Assembly (NCBI GenBank): GCA_039184335.1 | Contig: JBCDBD010000016.1 | Coordinates: 1 to 64,000 of the forward strand | From: JBCDBD01 sp039184335 | GTDB taxonomy: Bacteria > Bacteroidota > Bacteroidia > Flavobacteriales > Flavobacteriaceae | Direction of reading: 5' to 3' | DNA: 64,000 bases | Shown: positions 1-9,290 of the stretch, in pieces | How the letters are laid out: each line of letters starts with the position of its first letter | Position numbering within the stretch: the first letter of the stretch is position 1 | Position numbers and translations under genes: made by a program | The notes under the pieces: model-generated | Databases searched by the model: none | The model's input: the letters and a program-made list of their open reading frames with translations, nothing else | What the model was told of the DNA's origin: nothing

Positions 1-1
1 C

Positions 2-3000
2 GGTACCAGCGGCAGCGTGTTGATCTCTTCGGGCGACACCACTGCGACGGTTGACGTGACCACGACGGGCGACACGGTGGTGGAGACTGACGAGGCCGTA
101 TCGGTCACTTTGGACGCAACGGACAATGGTTCGATCAGTGCCACCGAGGGTGTGGGCACCAGCAGTTTTACCGATGATGACAATTTTGAAGCTAGCATTA
201 CAACCAATGATCCAACCGCTACAGAAGCTGGATTGACTACGGGTGAGTTCATGGTGAGCTTGGATCAAACCAATAATTCGGGCGGTACGATTACAGTAAA
301 CTACGAGCTTAATATTTCAAGTAGTACGGCGATTTCCGGGGTTGATTTTACAGCTCTTTCTGGTAATGTGGAAATTATGAATGGATCGTCTACAGCAACA
401 ATTTTACTTTCCCCTATCAATGATTTAGTGGTTGAACCCAATGAAACTGTAGTGGTCAACCTTATCGGAGGTACAGGTTATACCATTGGAACTGATATCA
501 GTGCCAGCATAACCATCATAGATGATGATACTGCCGAAATTTCCATAAACAATACCACCGTAAATGAAGACGATGGCACTGCAATGTTTACCGTAACTTT
601 GATGGGAGAGGTTCAGAATGGCTTCTCGGTCAATTATGCGACTTCAAACGGTTCTGCTTTGTCAGGCAGTGACTACACGGCAGAAACCGGGGCCATTACT
701 TTTGATGGCAATGATAGTGAATCAGAAAATATTGCTATTACCATAACGGATGATGACCTTACCGAGATTGCTGAGAATTTTTTGGTAAATCTTAGCTCCC
801 CAACTGAAACGGACGTGATCATCACGGATGGTGAAGGTTCGGCCGTCATTAACGATAATGATACGGCTACTTTGGCAATCGGTGATGTTGTCGCTGATGA
901 GTCCGATGGCACTGCACTTTTGACCGTAACTCTTTCTGGATCGGTTGAGAACAACTTTACAGTAAACTATACCACTGCCGATGGCACAGCAATAGCTGGA
1001 TCAGATTATCAAGCAATCAGTGGTCCTTTGACCTTTGATGGCGATAACAATGAATCTGATGCCATTGTGGTCAACCTAATTGATGATAATCTGATTGAAA
1101 GTACAGAGACCTTTGGTATACAATTAACTAGTATCACCAATAGTTTGGTTACTTTTTCAGGAGGCGATGATACAGCAATAGTGACCGTAACCGATGATGA
1201 TGTTTGCGCCACTGGCACTAATGCCCCAGTCTTGGATGCGACTGAACCTACAGATTTTTGCGATACCTTGAACAAAGATTTGGATGATTACACCAATAGT
1301 GGTGTGCCCATGAATGCGGTACTGCGATGGGCGCTCAGCGATGCGAATTTAGATGATGATACCACCCACTTGTCCAGTAGTGTGGTCAATGCACCTGGCA
1401 CGTATTTCGGTTTCTTCTTCGATCTGTCCAATAGCTGTGCCAGCCCAGCACTGGAGGTAACCATCAATTTGAGCAATACCCCATCTTCTGGCACACCGAT
1501 CAATACAAGTGCTTGTAGTGATGCCACCAATGGACCTACCACAGTTGATTTAGACGATCAATTAAATGGATTAGTGGATAGCGGTTCGTGGACATTCACA
1601 TCAGGGCCTATAACATTGAACCCAAACGTTCAGAGCATTATTCAATTTGCCAATGTACCCGATGGAATTTACAGCTACACATATACAACAGATGCTGCGG
1701 TTGCCCCTTGTGTCGATCAGTCTTCAACCGTAAGCATCGTAGTGAATGATTGTTCATTACCGTGTAATGCGGGTAATGTGGCTCCTATTTTGGATACCAC
1801 GGCACCTACAAATTTTTGCGACACCCTTGATGCCGATTTAGATGACTATGTAACCAATTCAGCGTCGTCAGGTAGCGAATTGACTTGGAGTACAAATCCT
1901 GACCCATTGGTGCTAACAGCCCATCGCAGTAGCATGGTGAATGCCCCGGGCACCTACTTTGGGTTTTTCTATGATGGGGTAAATAATTGTGCAAGTCCTA
2001 CATTGGAAGTAACACTGATCCTAAATCGTACCCCAACTGTCGATAGTACCACCCCTGGTTCTATTTGTGGTGAGGGATTGGTAACCCTTATGGCAACCGT
2101 AAGTGTTGGAGGTACCTTGAATTGGTATGATACGCCTACTGGGGGAATTATTTTAGGGATGGGAGGATCTTTTGATACGCCAATACTAACAGAAACAACT
2201 TCGTTTTATGTTGAAGCCACGGCAAATGACTGTACTTCAGAACGAATCGAAGTGATAGCTGCCGTTAACGATCAACCAGCTACAGGTACCGTGACCAATA
2301 CGATTGCTTGTAATGTCGCTGGTAATGGAGGCCCAACAATAATCGATTTAGACGATACGCTTACAGGAGCTGATTCGGGAATTTGGTCTATTGCTACAGA
2401 TCCATCAGGGCAAGTTACCATTGCTGCTGGTAATGAAGTGGATTTTGAAGGATTGCCTGATGGAGAATATGTGTTCACCTTTACAACAGATGTTGCACAG
2501 CCACCTTGTACAAATGAATCCATCGATGTGACCATCACTGTTAATGATTGTGTCATTGACACTGATAATGATGGTTTGACCGATGGTGAAGAAATGGATT
2601 TGGGCACCGACCCCAATAATCCAGATACCGATGGTGACGGTCTTACCGATGGGGAAGAGGTATTGGTAGTAGATGATTCTAACACAGAAGCTGTACCCGA
2701 GAATGCCAGTGATCCACTTGATGCTTGTGATCCGTTTTTGACTCCTGATTGTAATCCTGAACCTATTGATTTGGAGGTAGACAAAACGGTTAGTGTTTCC
2801 AATACACTATTGGTAGGTGACCAGATCACATTTACCATAACACTGACAAACACCACCATGGACCGTGTTTTGGATATCGGTGTTGAAGACGTTATCCACG
2901 ATCAATCTGGATTTCAATATGTATCAGATAACCCATCTTTGGGCACCTATGATCCAACCACAGGAGTTTGGGACATTGCGGAGTTGCTTCCAGAACAAGT

Positions 3001-3412
3001 GGCTAATTTAGAAATTACCGTAATCGTGCTAAGTACTGGAACGCTTAGCAATACAGCTACTTTGTTAAGTTCGTTTCCAGAAGATGCCAACTCCCCAAAC
3101 AATTCAGATACGGTTGAAGTTGTGGTCAATGCTAGCCCCTGCCAAGATTGTGGTACCCTTTGTAACCTGTTTTCACCCAATGGGGATGGAATCAATGACA
3201 GTTTGGTATTGAATTGTGCCGAAAACTATCCCAATAGTTCGCTCGAAGTCTTTGACCGGTATGGCAATAGCGTTTTTGAAGCTAGGGCTTACGACGGTAC
3301 TTGGGATGGTACTAGAAACAATAGCGATTTGCCGAAAGGCACATATTTCTATATTTTGAACCTAGGTGATGGATCTGAGGTAACCAAGGGATGGATTCAA
3401 ATCATACGATAA
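2..3412 (+). CDS. Calx-beta/DUF11 adhesin with T9SS type B sorting domain (5' truncated by window edge)
   Basis: The reading frame is open to the left edge (codons GGT ACC AGC precede a GTG at 17), so only the C-terminal ~1135 residues are present. Counting from that GTG: about four Calx-beta type beta-sandwich repeats (to ~395, ending in Asp-rich 'DDD' links), two Cys-containing repeats starting 'NAPVLD'/'VAPILD', an Ig-like segment (~680-750), two thrombospondin-type-3 Ca-binding loops 'DTDNDGLTDGEE' and 'DTDGDGLTDGEE' (~848-890), a DUF11 domain (~917-1037) and a C-terminal domain beginning 'NLFSPNGDGIND' and ending 'GTYFYILNL...KGWIQIIR'. The last matches the gliding-motility-associated (type B) T9SS sorting domain, so the protein is predicted to be exported by T9SS and shown on or released from the cell surface. 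PorP/SprF and OmpA genes follow directly. Ligand unknown. Confidence 0.9.
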   Translation, partial: GTSGSVLISSGDTTATVDVTTTGDTVVETDEAVSVTLDATDNGSISATEGVGTSSFTDDDNFEASITTNDPTATEAGLTTGEFMVSLDQTNNSGGTITVNYELNISSSTAISGVDFTALSGNVEIMNGSSTATILLSPINDLVVEPNETVVVNLIGGTGYTIGTDISASITIIDDDTAEISINNTTVNEDDGTAMFTVTLMGEVQNGFSVNYATSNGSALSGSDYTAETGAITFDGNDSESENIAITITDDDLTEIAENFLVNLSSPTETDVIITDGEGSAVINDNDTATLAIGDVVADESDGTALLTVTLSGSVENNFTVNYTTADGTAIAGSDYQAISGPLTFDGDNNESDAIVVNLIDDNLIESTETFGIQLTSITNSLVTFSGGDDTAIVTVTDDDVCATGTNAPVLDATEPTDFCDTLNKDLDDYTNSGVPMNAVLRWALSDANLDDDTTHLSSSVVNAPGTYFGFFFDLSNSCASPALEVTINLSNTPSSGTPINTSACSDATNGPTTVDLDDQLNGLVDSGSWTFTSGPITLNPNVQSIIQFANVPDGIYSYTYTTDAAVAPCVDQSSTVSIVVNDCSLPCNAGNVAPILDTTAPTNFCDTLDADLDDYVTNSASSGSELTWSTNPDPLVLTAHRSSMVNAPGTYFGFFYDGVNNCASPTLEVTLILNRTPTVDSTTPGSICGEGLVTLMATVSVGGTLNWYDTPTGGIILGMGGSFDTPILTETTSFYVEATANDCTSERIEVIAAVNDQPATGTVTNTIACNVAGNGGPTIIDLDDTLTGADSGIWSIATDPSGQVTIAAGNEVDFEGLPDGEYVFTFTTDVAQPPCTNESIDVTITVNDCVIDTDNDGLTDGEEMDLGTDPNNPDTDGDGLTDGEEVLVVDDSNTEAVPENASDPLDACDPFLTPDCNPEPIDLEVDKTVSVSNTLLVGDQITFTITLTNTTMDRVLDIGVEDVIHDQSGFQYVSDNPSLGTYDPTTGVWDIAELLPEQVANLEITVIVLSTGTLSNTATLLSSFPEDANSPNNSDTVEVVVNASPCQDCGTLCNLFSPNGDGINDSLVLNCAENYPNSSLEVFDRYGNSVFEARAYDGTWDGTRNNSDLPKGTYFYILNLGDGSEVTKGWIQIIR

Positions 3413-3421
3413 GTTGAACAC

Positions 3422-4405
3422 ATGAAAACCAGACTGCGTCCACAATTATTATGTTTATGCTACATGGTCTTCATGATGGGGTGGATATGCAAAGCCCAAA
3501 AGGAGCCGCAATACACACAGTATATGTACAATATTGGCAGTTTTAACCCAGCCTATGTTGGTACTGTTGAAGATGCAGAGATCATGAGCCTGTACCGTGC
3601 CCAATGGATCGACATATCAGGAGCACCTAGAAATCTCAGGCTTGGGGCCAATATTCCAATGGCCAATGAAAAGATGGGATTGGGCTTTAACGTGGTAAGC
3701 GACCAGTTGGGGCCTTCAAGCCAAACATTTATTGATATCGCTTATTCTTACGAAATCAACCTTGATGAAAATACACGTTTATCATTTGGTTTAGATGCCG
3801 GGGGTTCCATATTGAATATTGATTATTCTGAAGGTAATTTTCAAAACCCGGGTGAGCCCCTTGCTGATACAGATGAGGTGAACAATTTTTATCCTATTGT
3901 TGGTGCAGGAACATTTTTATACGATGACGATTGGTATGTCGGACTGTCGATTCCGAACTTTTTGACCAACGGGATCTACAATGATGAGGTCGCCACTGTG
4001 GTAGAAGACAATATTCAGTTCAACGTTATTGGCGGCTATGTTTTTGAATTATCGGATCGTTCAAAATTTAAGCCTGCTTTTTTGGTCAATTATCTAAATG
4101 GTTCCCCGTTGACCGTAAATCTGTCCGCTAATTTTTTGTTTTTAGATGCATTTACCTTGGGTGCCTCTTACCGTTTTGATAATGCGGTCAGTGGTCTGGC
4201 CGGATTCCAAATTTCGAACAGTCTGTTTTTTGGCTACTCCTATGATTACAATACCAATGGTCTAGGGGAATACAATGATGGATCGCACGAGGCTATTTTG
4301 AAGTTTTATTTGGGTAGGGGTGGTAATTCAGGTAATAGTGGGAAAACAAAAAACCGTAACTTAAAAGGGAAACCAAAACAGATTGATTCACCAAGGTTTT
4401 TTTAA
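3422..4405 (+). CDS. PorP/SprF family type IX secretion system membrane protein
   Basis: A 327-residue outer membrane protein with an N-terminal signal peptide (cleavage near 'CKAQ', residue ~26) and the family hallmark 'QYTQYMYN...NPAYVGT' at ~31-49, followed by alternating beta-barrel strands to the end. Family knowledge: SprF supports secretion and surface attachment of SprB-type adhesins carrying type B CTDs, and PorP is a core T9SS component; the paralogue next to an adhesin is usually SprF-like. Here it starts 9 bp after the adhesin stop and is followed 10 bp later by an OmpA gene, so it most likely serves that adhesin. The lysine/asparagine-rich tail (residues ~300-327) is low complexity. 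The paralogue assignment is inference; the family is secure. Confidence 0.92.
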   Translation: MKTRLRPQLLCLCYMVFMMGWICKAQKEPQYTQYMYNIGSFNPAYVGTVEDAEIMSLYRAQWIDISGAPRNLRLGANIPMANEKMGLGFNVVSDQLGPSSQTFIDIAYSYEINLDENTRLSFGLDAGGSILNIDYSEGNFQNPGEPLADTDEVNNFYPIVGAGTFLYDDDWYVGLSIPNFLTNGIYNDEVATVVEDNIQFNVIGGYVFELSDRSKFKPAFLVNYLNGSPLTVNLSANFLFLDAFTLGASYRFDNAVSGLAGFQISNSLFFGYSYDYNTNGLGEYNDGSHEAILKFYLGRGGNSGNSGKTKNRNLKGKPKQIDSPRFF

Positions 4406-4415
4406 AATTGAAAAT

Positions 4416-6350
4416 ATGAGATTAAATGGCCTTGTAGTATTCTTCGTTTTTCTTCCTGCTCTAGGGCTGGCGCAAGGTAAAAAATCTAAGGGCGATGCCT
4501 ATTTTTTTCAATACGCCTATCAACAGGCAATTGAAGCCTATGAAAATACACTTGGGAAATCGCCATTGACACTACAGCAACAGCTAAACCTGGCAGATGC
4601 TTATTTTCATACAAAGGACTTTGAAAACGCATCAAAAGTATACGTAGCGGTGTACAAGAAAGATAATCTAATGGGCAACCACCATTTCAATAAAATGCTC
4701 CAGAGTCTTTCTAAATCGTCTGGACAGGAACGTATCAATGCTTTTTTGGCGATAAGGACAACCGATTTGGAAAAAGAATTGCTTGAAAACGCTGCGTTCA
4801 ATTTTGAAGTACTACAATCGAATAAGAACGATGAACTCGATTTTGAGATATTCAATCTTGACAGTAACAGTGCCCAATCTGATTTTTCTCCAGCATTTTA
4901 TGAAGAAAAATTACTTTTTAGTAGTGGCAGACCTAAAGGAAATAAGAAACGCAATGCCGCTTTAGGTGAAGCATATCTTGACATTTATGTAGGCAGAATA
5001 AGTGAAAATGGACAGCTTCTGAACCCGAACCCCTTTGTGGGAATCCCAGCATCCAATTTTCACAAGGCCACACCCAATTACTCTGAAAAGCTACAGGGTG
5101 TTTTTTATGTGTTGTCAAATACCGATAATGGCGAATTGGCTTTTGATGCAAATGGTAAAAATGCGTTGGCCATAGCCATGCAAGTCAAAGAGGGCCCTTT
5201 TCGCCTCTTGCTCCGTGATTTGAGTACTTCGTTCTACTATCCTTTTTATGATGAAAATTCAGGTAAGCTCTATTTTGCGGCTAATTTGGAAAATGGTTAC
5301 GGTGGCACAGATTTATATTTCATGTACACGAACAATGGCCAGATCATGTCTGCCCCAATCAATTTAGGCCCACGTATCAATTCCCCGGGTAATGAAATTG
5401 CCCCTTTTGTTTTTGAAAACAGCCTTTATTTTTCGTCTGATGTCTATTATGGATTAGGGGGCATGGATGTTTACAAAAGTAATTTGGAACGAGATGAAGG
5501 CTATAGCATTCCTGTGAACTTAGGTAGTGGTATAAATTCCCCAGATGATGATTTTGGATTTGTAATGAGAAGCGATGGAGATGGATTATTGGGCTATTTT
5601 TCATCAAATAGGCCTGGGGGCAAGGGTGAAGACGATATCTATGGATTTAAGGTCGATCAAAAACCAGGGATAAAAACACTGACTTTAAAAGGTGTGGTGG
5701 CAAAGCCTTACAGTGCTTCTGAGGTAATCCCAAAGGTTGTCGTGCAGGTTTTAGACAGTAATGGCAAGCTTTTAAAAGAAACCTATTCTGACGAAAATGG
5801 AACTTATCGTTTAGAAATTCCTTGGCAAGAAAGTGTTATGGTTAAGGCTTCAAAAGGCCGATATTCACAGTACCAGTATGAATTTAAAATTTCGGCATCG
5901 GAGCAGATAACCACACATAATTTGAATATTGGGTTGTCATTATATGATGATTTGGTAGAAGAAAAAGAAGGGCAAAAAGTAATCAAACTCCAAAAGTTTT
6001 ACTTTGGAAGAGGTAAAACTACCATCACTCCAGAAGTTGCAAAAGAACTTGATAAGGTGGTCGATTTTGTGCAACAGTTTCCAGAATCGCAACTGCGTAT
6101 CGAAACCTATACTGACAGTAGAGGTGGTAGTAGTACCAATTTTAGGCTGACCCAGTCAAGGTCAGATGCCATAAAAACATATTTGCTACAACAAGGTGTG
6201 CCTGCTTCCACTATTTTATACACAATGGGGTATGGCGAAGACAAGATTCTCAACAACTGCAAGAATGGAGTATTCTGTTTAGAAATGCTCCACCAACAAA
6301 ACCAACGTTCATTGATCGTGATATTGAACGACAATATTTTGTTTGAATGA
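4416..6350 (+). CDS. OmpA family protein with TPR and WD40-like (PD40) repeats
   Basis: A 644-residue envelope protein. A signal peptide (1-21, ending 'GLAQ') is followed by TPR-like helices (~25-130), a PD40/WD40-like propeller region with 'LYFAANLENGYGGTDLYF' and 'SSDVYYGLGGMDVYK' repeats (~160-425), a carboxypeptidase-regulatory-like beta domain (~440-515) and a C-terminal OmpA peptidoglycan-binding domain (~540-644; 'TDSRGGSSTNFRLTQSRSD'). This architecture is typical of Bacteroidota T9SS-linked OmpA/PorE-like proteins that tie the outer membrane machinery to peptidoglycan. ATG 4416 was chosen over an upstream TTG (4383) because it gives a clean signal peptide and lies 10 bp after the PorP stop. 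It closes the adhesin-PorP-OmpA operon and converges on the Nramp-like gene. Confidence 0.92.
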   Translation: MRLNGLVVFFVFLPALGLAQGKKSKGDAYFFQYAYQQAIEAYENTLGKSPLTLQQQLNLADAYFHTKDFENASKVYVAVYKKDNLMGNHHFNKMLQSLSKSSGQERINAFLAIRTTDLEKELLENAAFNFEVLQSNKNDELDFEIFNLDSNSAQSDFSPAFYEEKLLFSSGRPKGNKKRNAALGEAYLDIYVGRISENGQLLNPNPFVGIPASNFHKATPNYSEKLQGVFYVLSNTDNGELAFDANGKNALAIAMQVKEGPFRLLLRDLSTSFYYPFYDENSGKLYFAANLENGYGGTDLYFMYTNNGQIMSAPINLGPRINSPGNEIAPFVFENSLYFSSDVYYGLGGMDVYKSNLERDEGYSIPVNLGSGINSPDDDFGFVMRSDGDGLLGYFSSNRPGGKGEDDIYGFKVDQKPGIKTLTLKGVVAKPYSASEVIPKVVVQVLDSNGKLLKETYSDENGTYRLEIPWQESVMVKASKGRYSQYQYEFKISASEQITTHNLNIGLSLYDDLVEEKEGQKVIKLQKFYFGRGKTTITPEVAKELDKVVDFVQQFPESQLRIETYTDSRGGSSTNFRLTQSRSDAIKTYLLQQGVPASTILYTMGYGEDKILNNCKNGVFCLEMLHQQNQRSLIVILNDNILFE

Positions 6351-6364
6351 AAAAAAGACAGGTG

Positions 6365-7621
6365 TTAGTCAAACAAAAGTACCCAACAGTAATAGAGTGC
6401 AAAAGCAGATAAAAAGATCATACCAATATAGGTGAGCACCTGCAGCCCCATTTTTGGTCTTAATGGTATGGGCACATCTTTTCCGGTTACCGTCTTTAAG
6501 TTCATCCAGCCTACGATAGGTGCCATTACAAAAGATACAAAGGTGGCCAAGGCCACCAGATCACCCATGTTGGCACTAAAAGCGGTAATGACCATCCAAT
6601 TTACAAATGCCAAAAAGAGTACGGCTATCGTAAAAGACGCTTTTCCAGAAAACAGCTGTTTTTTGGGAAAGAGTTTTCCCAAGACATCCAAGCTGACCCT
6701 TGAAACGGCATCATGGGCAGTCATACAGGTACTGAACATGGTGGCAAAGGCAGCAACAGCAATCAAGATATAGGCCCAACTGCCAATGTGTGAGGTAAAC
6801 AGGTTAACCACTTGATCGGCGAAAATGACAGCATTTCCGCTGAGTTGTGTGCCTGTTCCATATAAGGTCATCCATCCAATGATCAAAAAGAAAACTGCCA
6901 GCAAGGCTGTTAAAAAGTACCCTAAGTTGAATTCACTGAGCACTTCTTTCAGTGTTGGTTTTTCTCCAGAAGCCCTTACTTTCTCCAGACTCCACATACT
7001 CACCCAACCAGATGCCTCTACAGCTGTTGGCATCCATCCTACCAGACTGATCAAAAATAGAACACCGATTTCATGGAATAGTTGGGGTCGGACAAAATTT
7101 TCAGTAGGTGTGGCTTGTCCCTTGAACAGTACCATAATTGTAGTTGCGATAAGGGCAACAAATAAAATAGAGACCACAAGCTTTAGGGAATTTTCCAAAA
7201 ACCTATAGCGACCAATGATCAATAACAGACCAATGAAAATAAAAAGCCCAAGGGCCACAATGCCAACACTGATTCCTGAAATTTTAAAAAGGTTAATAAA
7301 AAGTCCGGCTGTGACCACGTACAGCGCTGCCAAAATCGTGAAGGTAGACACCAATGTAATGAGCGCATAGATCCAAAGATAGCCCCTGCCCAGATTTAAA
7401 TACCCTTGTATCAGACTTTTTTGGGTAACATTGGTATACCGAATGCCAAATTCAAAAAAAGGATACTTCAGTACGTTTGCCAATATAATGGGTATGGCCA
7501 TAATCCAACCATACTGTGCTCCGGCCTTTGTTGAAAGTACCAAGTGTGATGTGCCAATGGCCATACTGGCGAACAAAAGCCCAGGGCCAAGGTTTTTTAA
7601 TAATTTTTTCAATGTTGACAT
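6365..7621 (-). CDS. Nramp-related membrane transporter lacking the canonical metal-site motifs
   Basis: A 418-residue polytopic protein with 11 or so hydrophobic segments, starting 'LGPGLLFASMAIGTSH', the Nramp/SLC11 N-terminal pattern. In metal-transporting Nramps TM1 carries DPGN and TM6 carries MPH. Here the TM1 position reads 'IGTSH' (22-26) and TM6 reads 'MPTAVEAS' (197-204), so the TM1 Asp/Asn and the TM6 His are missing although the Met-Pro step remains. Related divergent Nramp-like proteins are common in Bacteroidota, and Nramp-related magnesium transporters show that site changes alter the substrate. The fold assignment is firm; calling it a Mn/Fe transporter would not be justified. 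Monocistronic, convergent with the OmpA gene and divergent from the hydrolase at 7703. Confidence 0.85.
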   Translation of the reverse strand: MSTLKKLLKNLGPGLLFASMAIGTSHLVLSTKAGAQYGWIMAIPIILANVLKYPFFEFGIRYTNVTQKSLIQGYLNLGRGYLWIYALITLVSTFTILAALYVVTAGLFINLFKISGISVGIVALGLFIFIGLLLIIGRYRFLENSLKLVVSILFVALIATTIMVLFKGQATPTENFVRPQLFHEIGVLFLISLVGWMPTAVEASGWVSMWSLEKVRASGEKPTLKEVLSEFNLGYFLTALLAVFFLIIGWMTLYGTGTQLSGNAVIFADQVVNLFTSHIGSWAYILIAVAAFATMFSTCMTAHDAVSRVSLDVLGKLFPKKQLFSGKASFTIAVLFLAFVNWMVITAFSANMGDLVALATFVSFVMAPIVGWMNLKTVTGKDVPIPLRPKMGLQVLTYIGMIFLSAFALYYCWVLLFD

Positions 7622-7702
7622 ATGTACATGGGTGACAGAAGCTAAAATAGCTTTTTACTTCACATCAAAGAAATGGTATATTTAACCATAGGTTAATAGC
7701 TA

Positions 7703-8722
7703 ATGAAAATATTGTTTAAAATCTTAAAAGGACTCCTTTTAGTAATACTGCTACTGGTTATGGTCTATTTCATGGGACCCCAGGTCAAAAGACCAGACTT
7801 AAATAGGACACTTCCCCAGATGACGTCAGATTTAAAAGATCTTGAAGCGGAAATAATGGAATATGAGGCCACTTTTCCAAATCTAAAACCCGATAATGAA
7901 GCGCGCATCATTTGGTACGATAGTATACCTAAAAAGACAGAATATAGCCTTGTATACCTACACGGTTGGTCAGCCAGCCAAGAAGAAGGGGATCCCCTGC
8001 ATGTGGCAACTGCAAAACGCTTTGGGTGCAATTTATACTTACCGCGATTGGCAGGCCATGGCCTGGTTGAAGATGAACCTATGCTAGACTTGACCGCTGA
8101 TATGGTCATTGGTTCTGCAAAAGCTGCAATCGCCGTTGCCAAACAATTGGGAGAGAAAGTAATTGTCATGGCTACCTCAACTGGAGGTACATTGGCATTA
8201 CACCTTGCAGGTGGTGATGTTGATATCGTGGCCCTAATCTTGTATTCACCGAATATTGAAATTTATGATTCCAATGCCCGATTATTGGCCAAACCATGGG
8301 GGCTAGAGTTAGCAAGATTGGTGAAACAAGGCAATTATCATGAATTCGATTGCGATGTTGAACTTAAAAATCAGTACTGGACCACAAAATATCGGGTCGA
8401 GGCACTGACCCATTTACAAGTTATGGTAGATGCCACAATGAAGCCAGAAACCTTTAAAAGAATTACCCAACCTGTGTTTTTGGGCTACTATTATAAAAAT
8501 GATACCCTGCAAGATAATGTGGTATCCGTTCCCGCGATGTTAGACATGTTTGATCGATTGGGTACCCCAGATTCACAAAAACATAAGGTCGCCTTTCCTG
8601 ATGTGGGAGACCATGTAATGACTTCTTACATCACATCAAAAGATCTTGAATCGGTAAAAAAGGAAACCTATTTCTTTTTAGAAGAAGTTATGCAGTTGCA
8701 AACCGTTCTGCAGGTGCCATAA
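7703..8722 (+). CDS. Membrane-anchored alpha/beta hydrolase
   Basis: A 339-residue protein with an N-terminal membrane anchor or uncleaved signal (residues 9-24) and an alpha/beta hydrolase domain: oxyanion-region 'YLHGWSAS' (85-92), nucleophile elbow 'ATSTGG' with Ser159, and a C-terminal 'VGDHVM' with the likely catalytic His near 303. The first residue of the elbow is Ala instead of Gly (A-x-S-x-G), a tolerated variant. Resembles monoacylglycerol-lipase or carboxylesterase-like hydrolases, but the substrate cannot be told. It stands alone, divergent from the Nramp-like gene with 81 bp between them, and is followed by a perfect 8-bp inverted repeat. Confidence 0.85.
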   Translation: MKILFKILKGLLLVILLLVMVYFMGPQVKRPDLNRTLPQMTSDLKDLEAEIMEYEATFPNLKPDNEARIIWYDSIPKKTEYSLVYLHGWSASQEEGDPLHVATAKRFGCNLYLPRLAGHGLVEDEPMLDLTADMVIGSAKAAIAVAKQLGEKVIVMATSTGGTLALHLAGGDVDIVALILYSPNIEIYDSNARLLAKPWGLELARLVKQGNYHEFDCDVELKNQYWTTKYRVEALTHLQVMVDATMKPETFKRITQPVFLGYYYKNDTLQDNVVSVPAMLDMFDRLGTPDSQKHKVAFPDVGDHVMTSYITSKDLESVKKETYFFLEEVMQLQTVLQVP

Positions 8723-8736
8723 ATGGTGTTTTGGTC

Positions 8737-8757
8737 ACTTACATGTCAAATGTAAGT
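8737..8757. terminator. Perfect 8-5-8 inverted repeat after the hydrolase gene
   Basis: ACTTACAT and ATGTAAGT flank a 5-base loop, 15 bp past the hydrolase stop. The following bases are only weakly T-rich, so it may be a weak terminator, or an operator for the promoter that begins 16 bp further on. Confidence 0.35.
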
Positions 8758-8772
8758 TTATAGTAATAATGT

Positions 8773-8803
8773 TTTGAGAATCAAAAAATGTAAAGTATAT
8801 TTG
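8773..8803 (+). promoter_or_regulatory. Bacteroidota-type promoter (TTTG-N19-TATATTTG)
   Basis: TTTG at 8773-8776 and TATATTTG at 8796-8803 are separated by exactly 19 bases, a full match to the -33/-7 consensus of the Bacteroidota primary sigma factor. The start of transcription is expected near 8810, about 44 bases before the ATG of the membrane protein/HTH pair. Confidence 0.75.
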
Positions 8804-8853
8804 TCTTTTAGTAAAAAAAAATATACAATAAGACATTAAAACTTTACAAATTA

Positions 8854-9288
8854 ATGGGGCAATATTGTGATTCGGAACGAGAAAAACTAAAACGTTGGGG
8901 CAACTTACAACTACCAAATAGATACAAGCGAGTGGGTATATGGGCCTGCGTGCTCATCTTTCTATTAATGGTGGGCAAAAAATTTGTGGACGAACCCCTT
9001 TGGGTCAAGCCCCTACTTTCAAATGCCCTGATTTTGTTCCTATTGATGATATCAATTTCAAAAGAAAAAATAGAAGATGAGCTTATGGTCAGCTTACGCT
9101 CTTTGTCGTACCGGTTGGCTTTTGTTTTTGGGGTGCTCTATGCTGTGATACAACCTTATATTGATCATGCAGTTGACTTTTTGATCAACAAGGATGAACA
9201 CACCGTGGACACCGGTTATTTTCAGGTATTGATTTTCATGTTGGTTGTGCAATTAATGTTTTTTCATCAACTAAAACGGATGTCGTAA
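8854..9288 (+). CDS. Four-helix membrane protein paired with a YozG-type regulator
   Basis: A 144-residue protein with a short basic cytoplasmic N-terminus and four hydrophobic segments (about 28-44, 52-66, 88-105 and 122-138). It has no catalytic motif that I recognise. It is followed after 2 bp by a small Xre-type regulator, an arrangement common in many bacteria where a small integral membrane protein of DUF2178-like type is co-transcribed with a YozG-like HTH protein; the membrane protein may sense a membrane signal or modulate the regulator, but that is inference. Transcribed from the strong promoter at 8773-8803. An alternative start a few codons downstream cannot be ruled out. Confidence 0.75.
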   Translation: MGQYCDSEREKLKRWGNLQLPNRYKRVGIWACVLIFLLMVGKKFVDEPLWVKPLLSNALILFLLMISISKEKIEDELMVSLRSLSYRLAFVFGVLYAVIQPYIDHAVDFLINKDEHTVDTGYFQVLIFMLVVQLMFFHQLKRMS

Positions 9289-9290
9289 GC

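Noticed and set aside
2272..2859. Long minus-strand frame of 195 codons opposite the adhesin
   Set aside because: Low-complexity Ser/Val shadow of the repeat-rich adhesin; no start context or domain.
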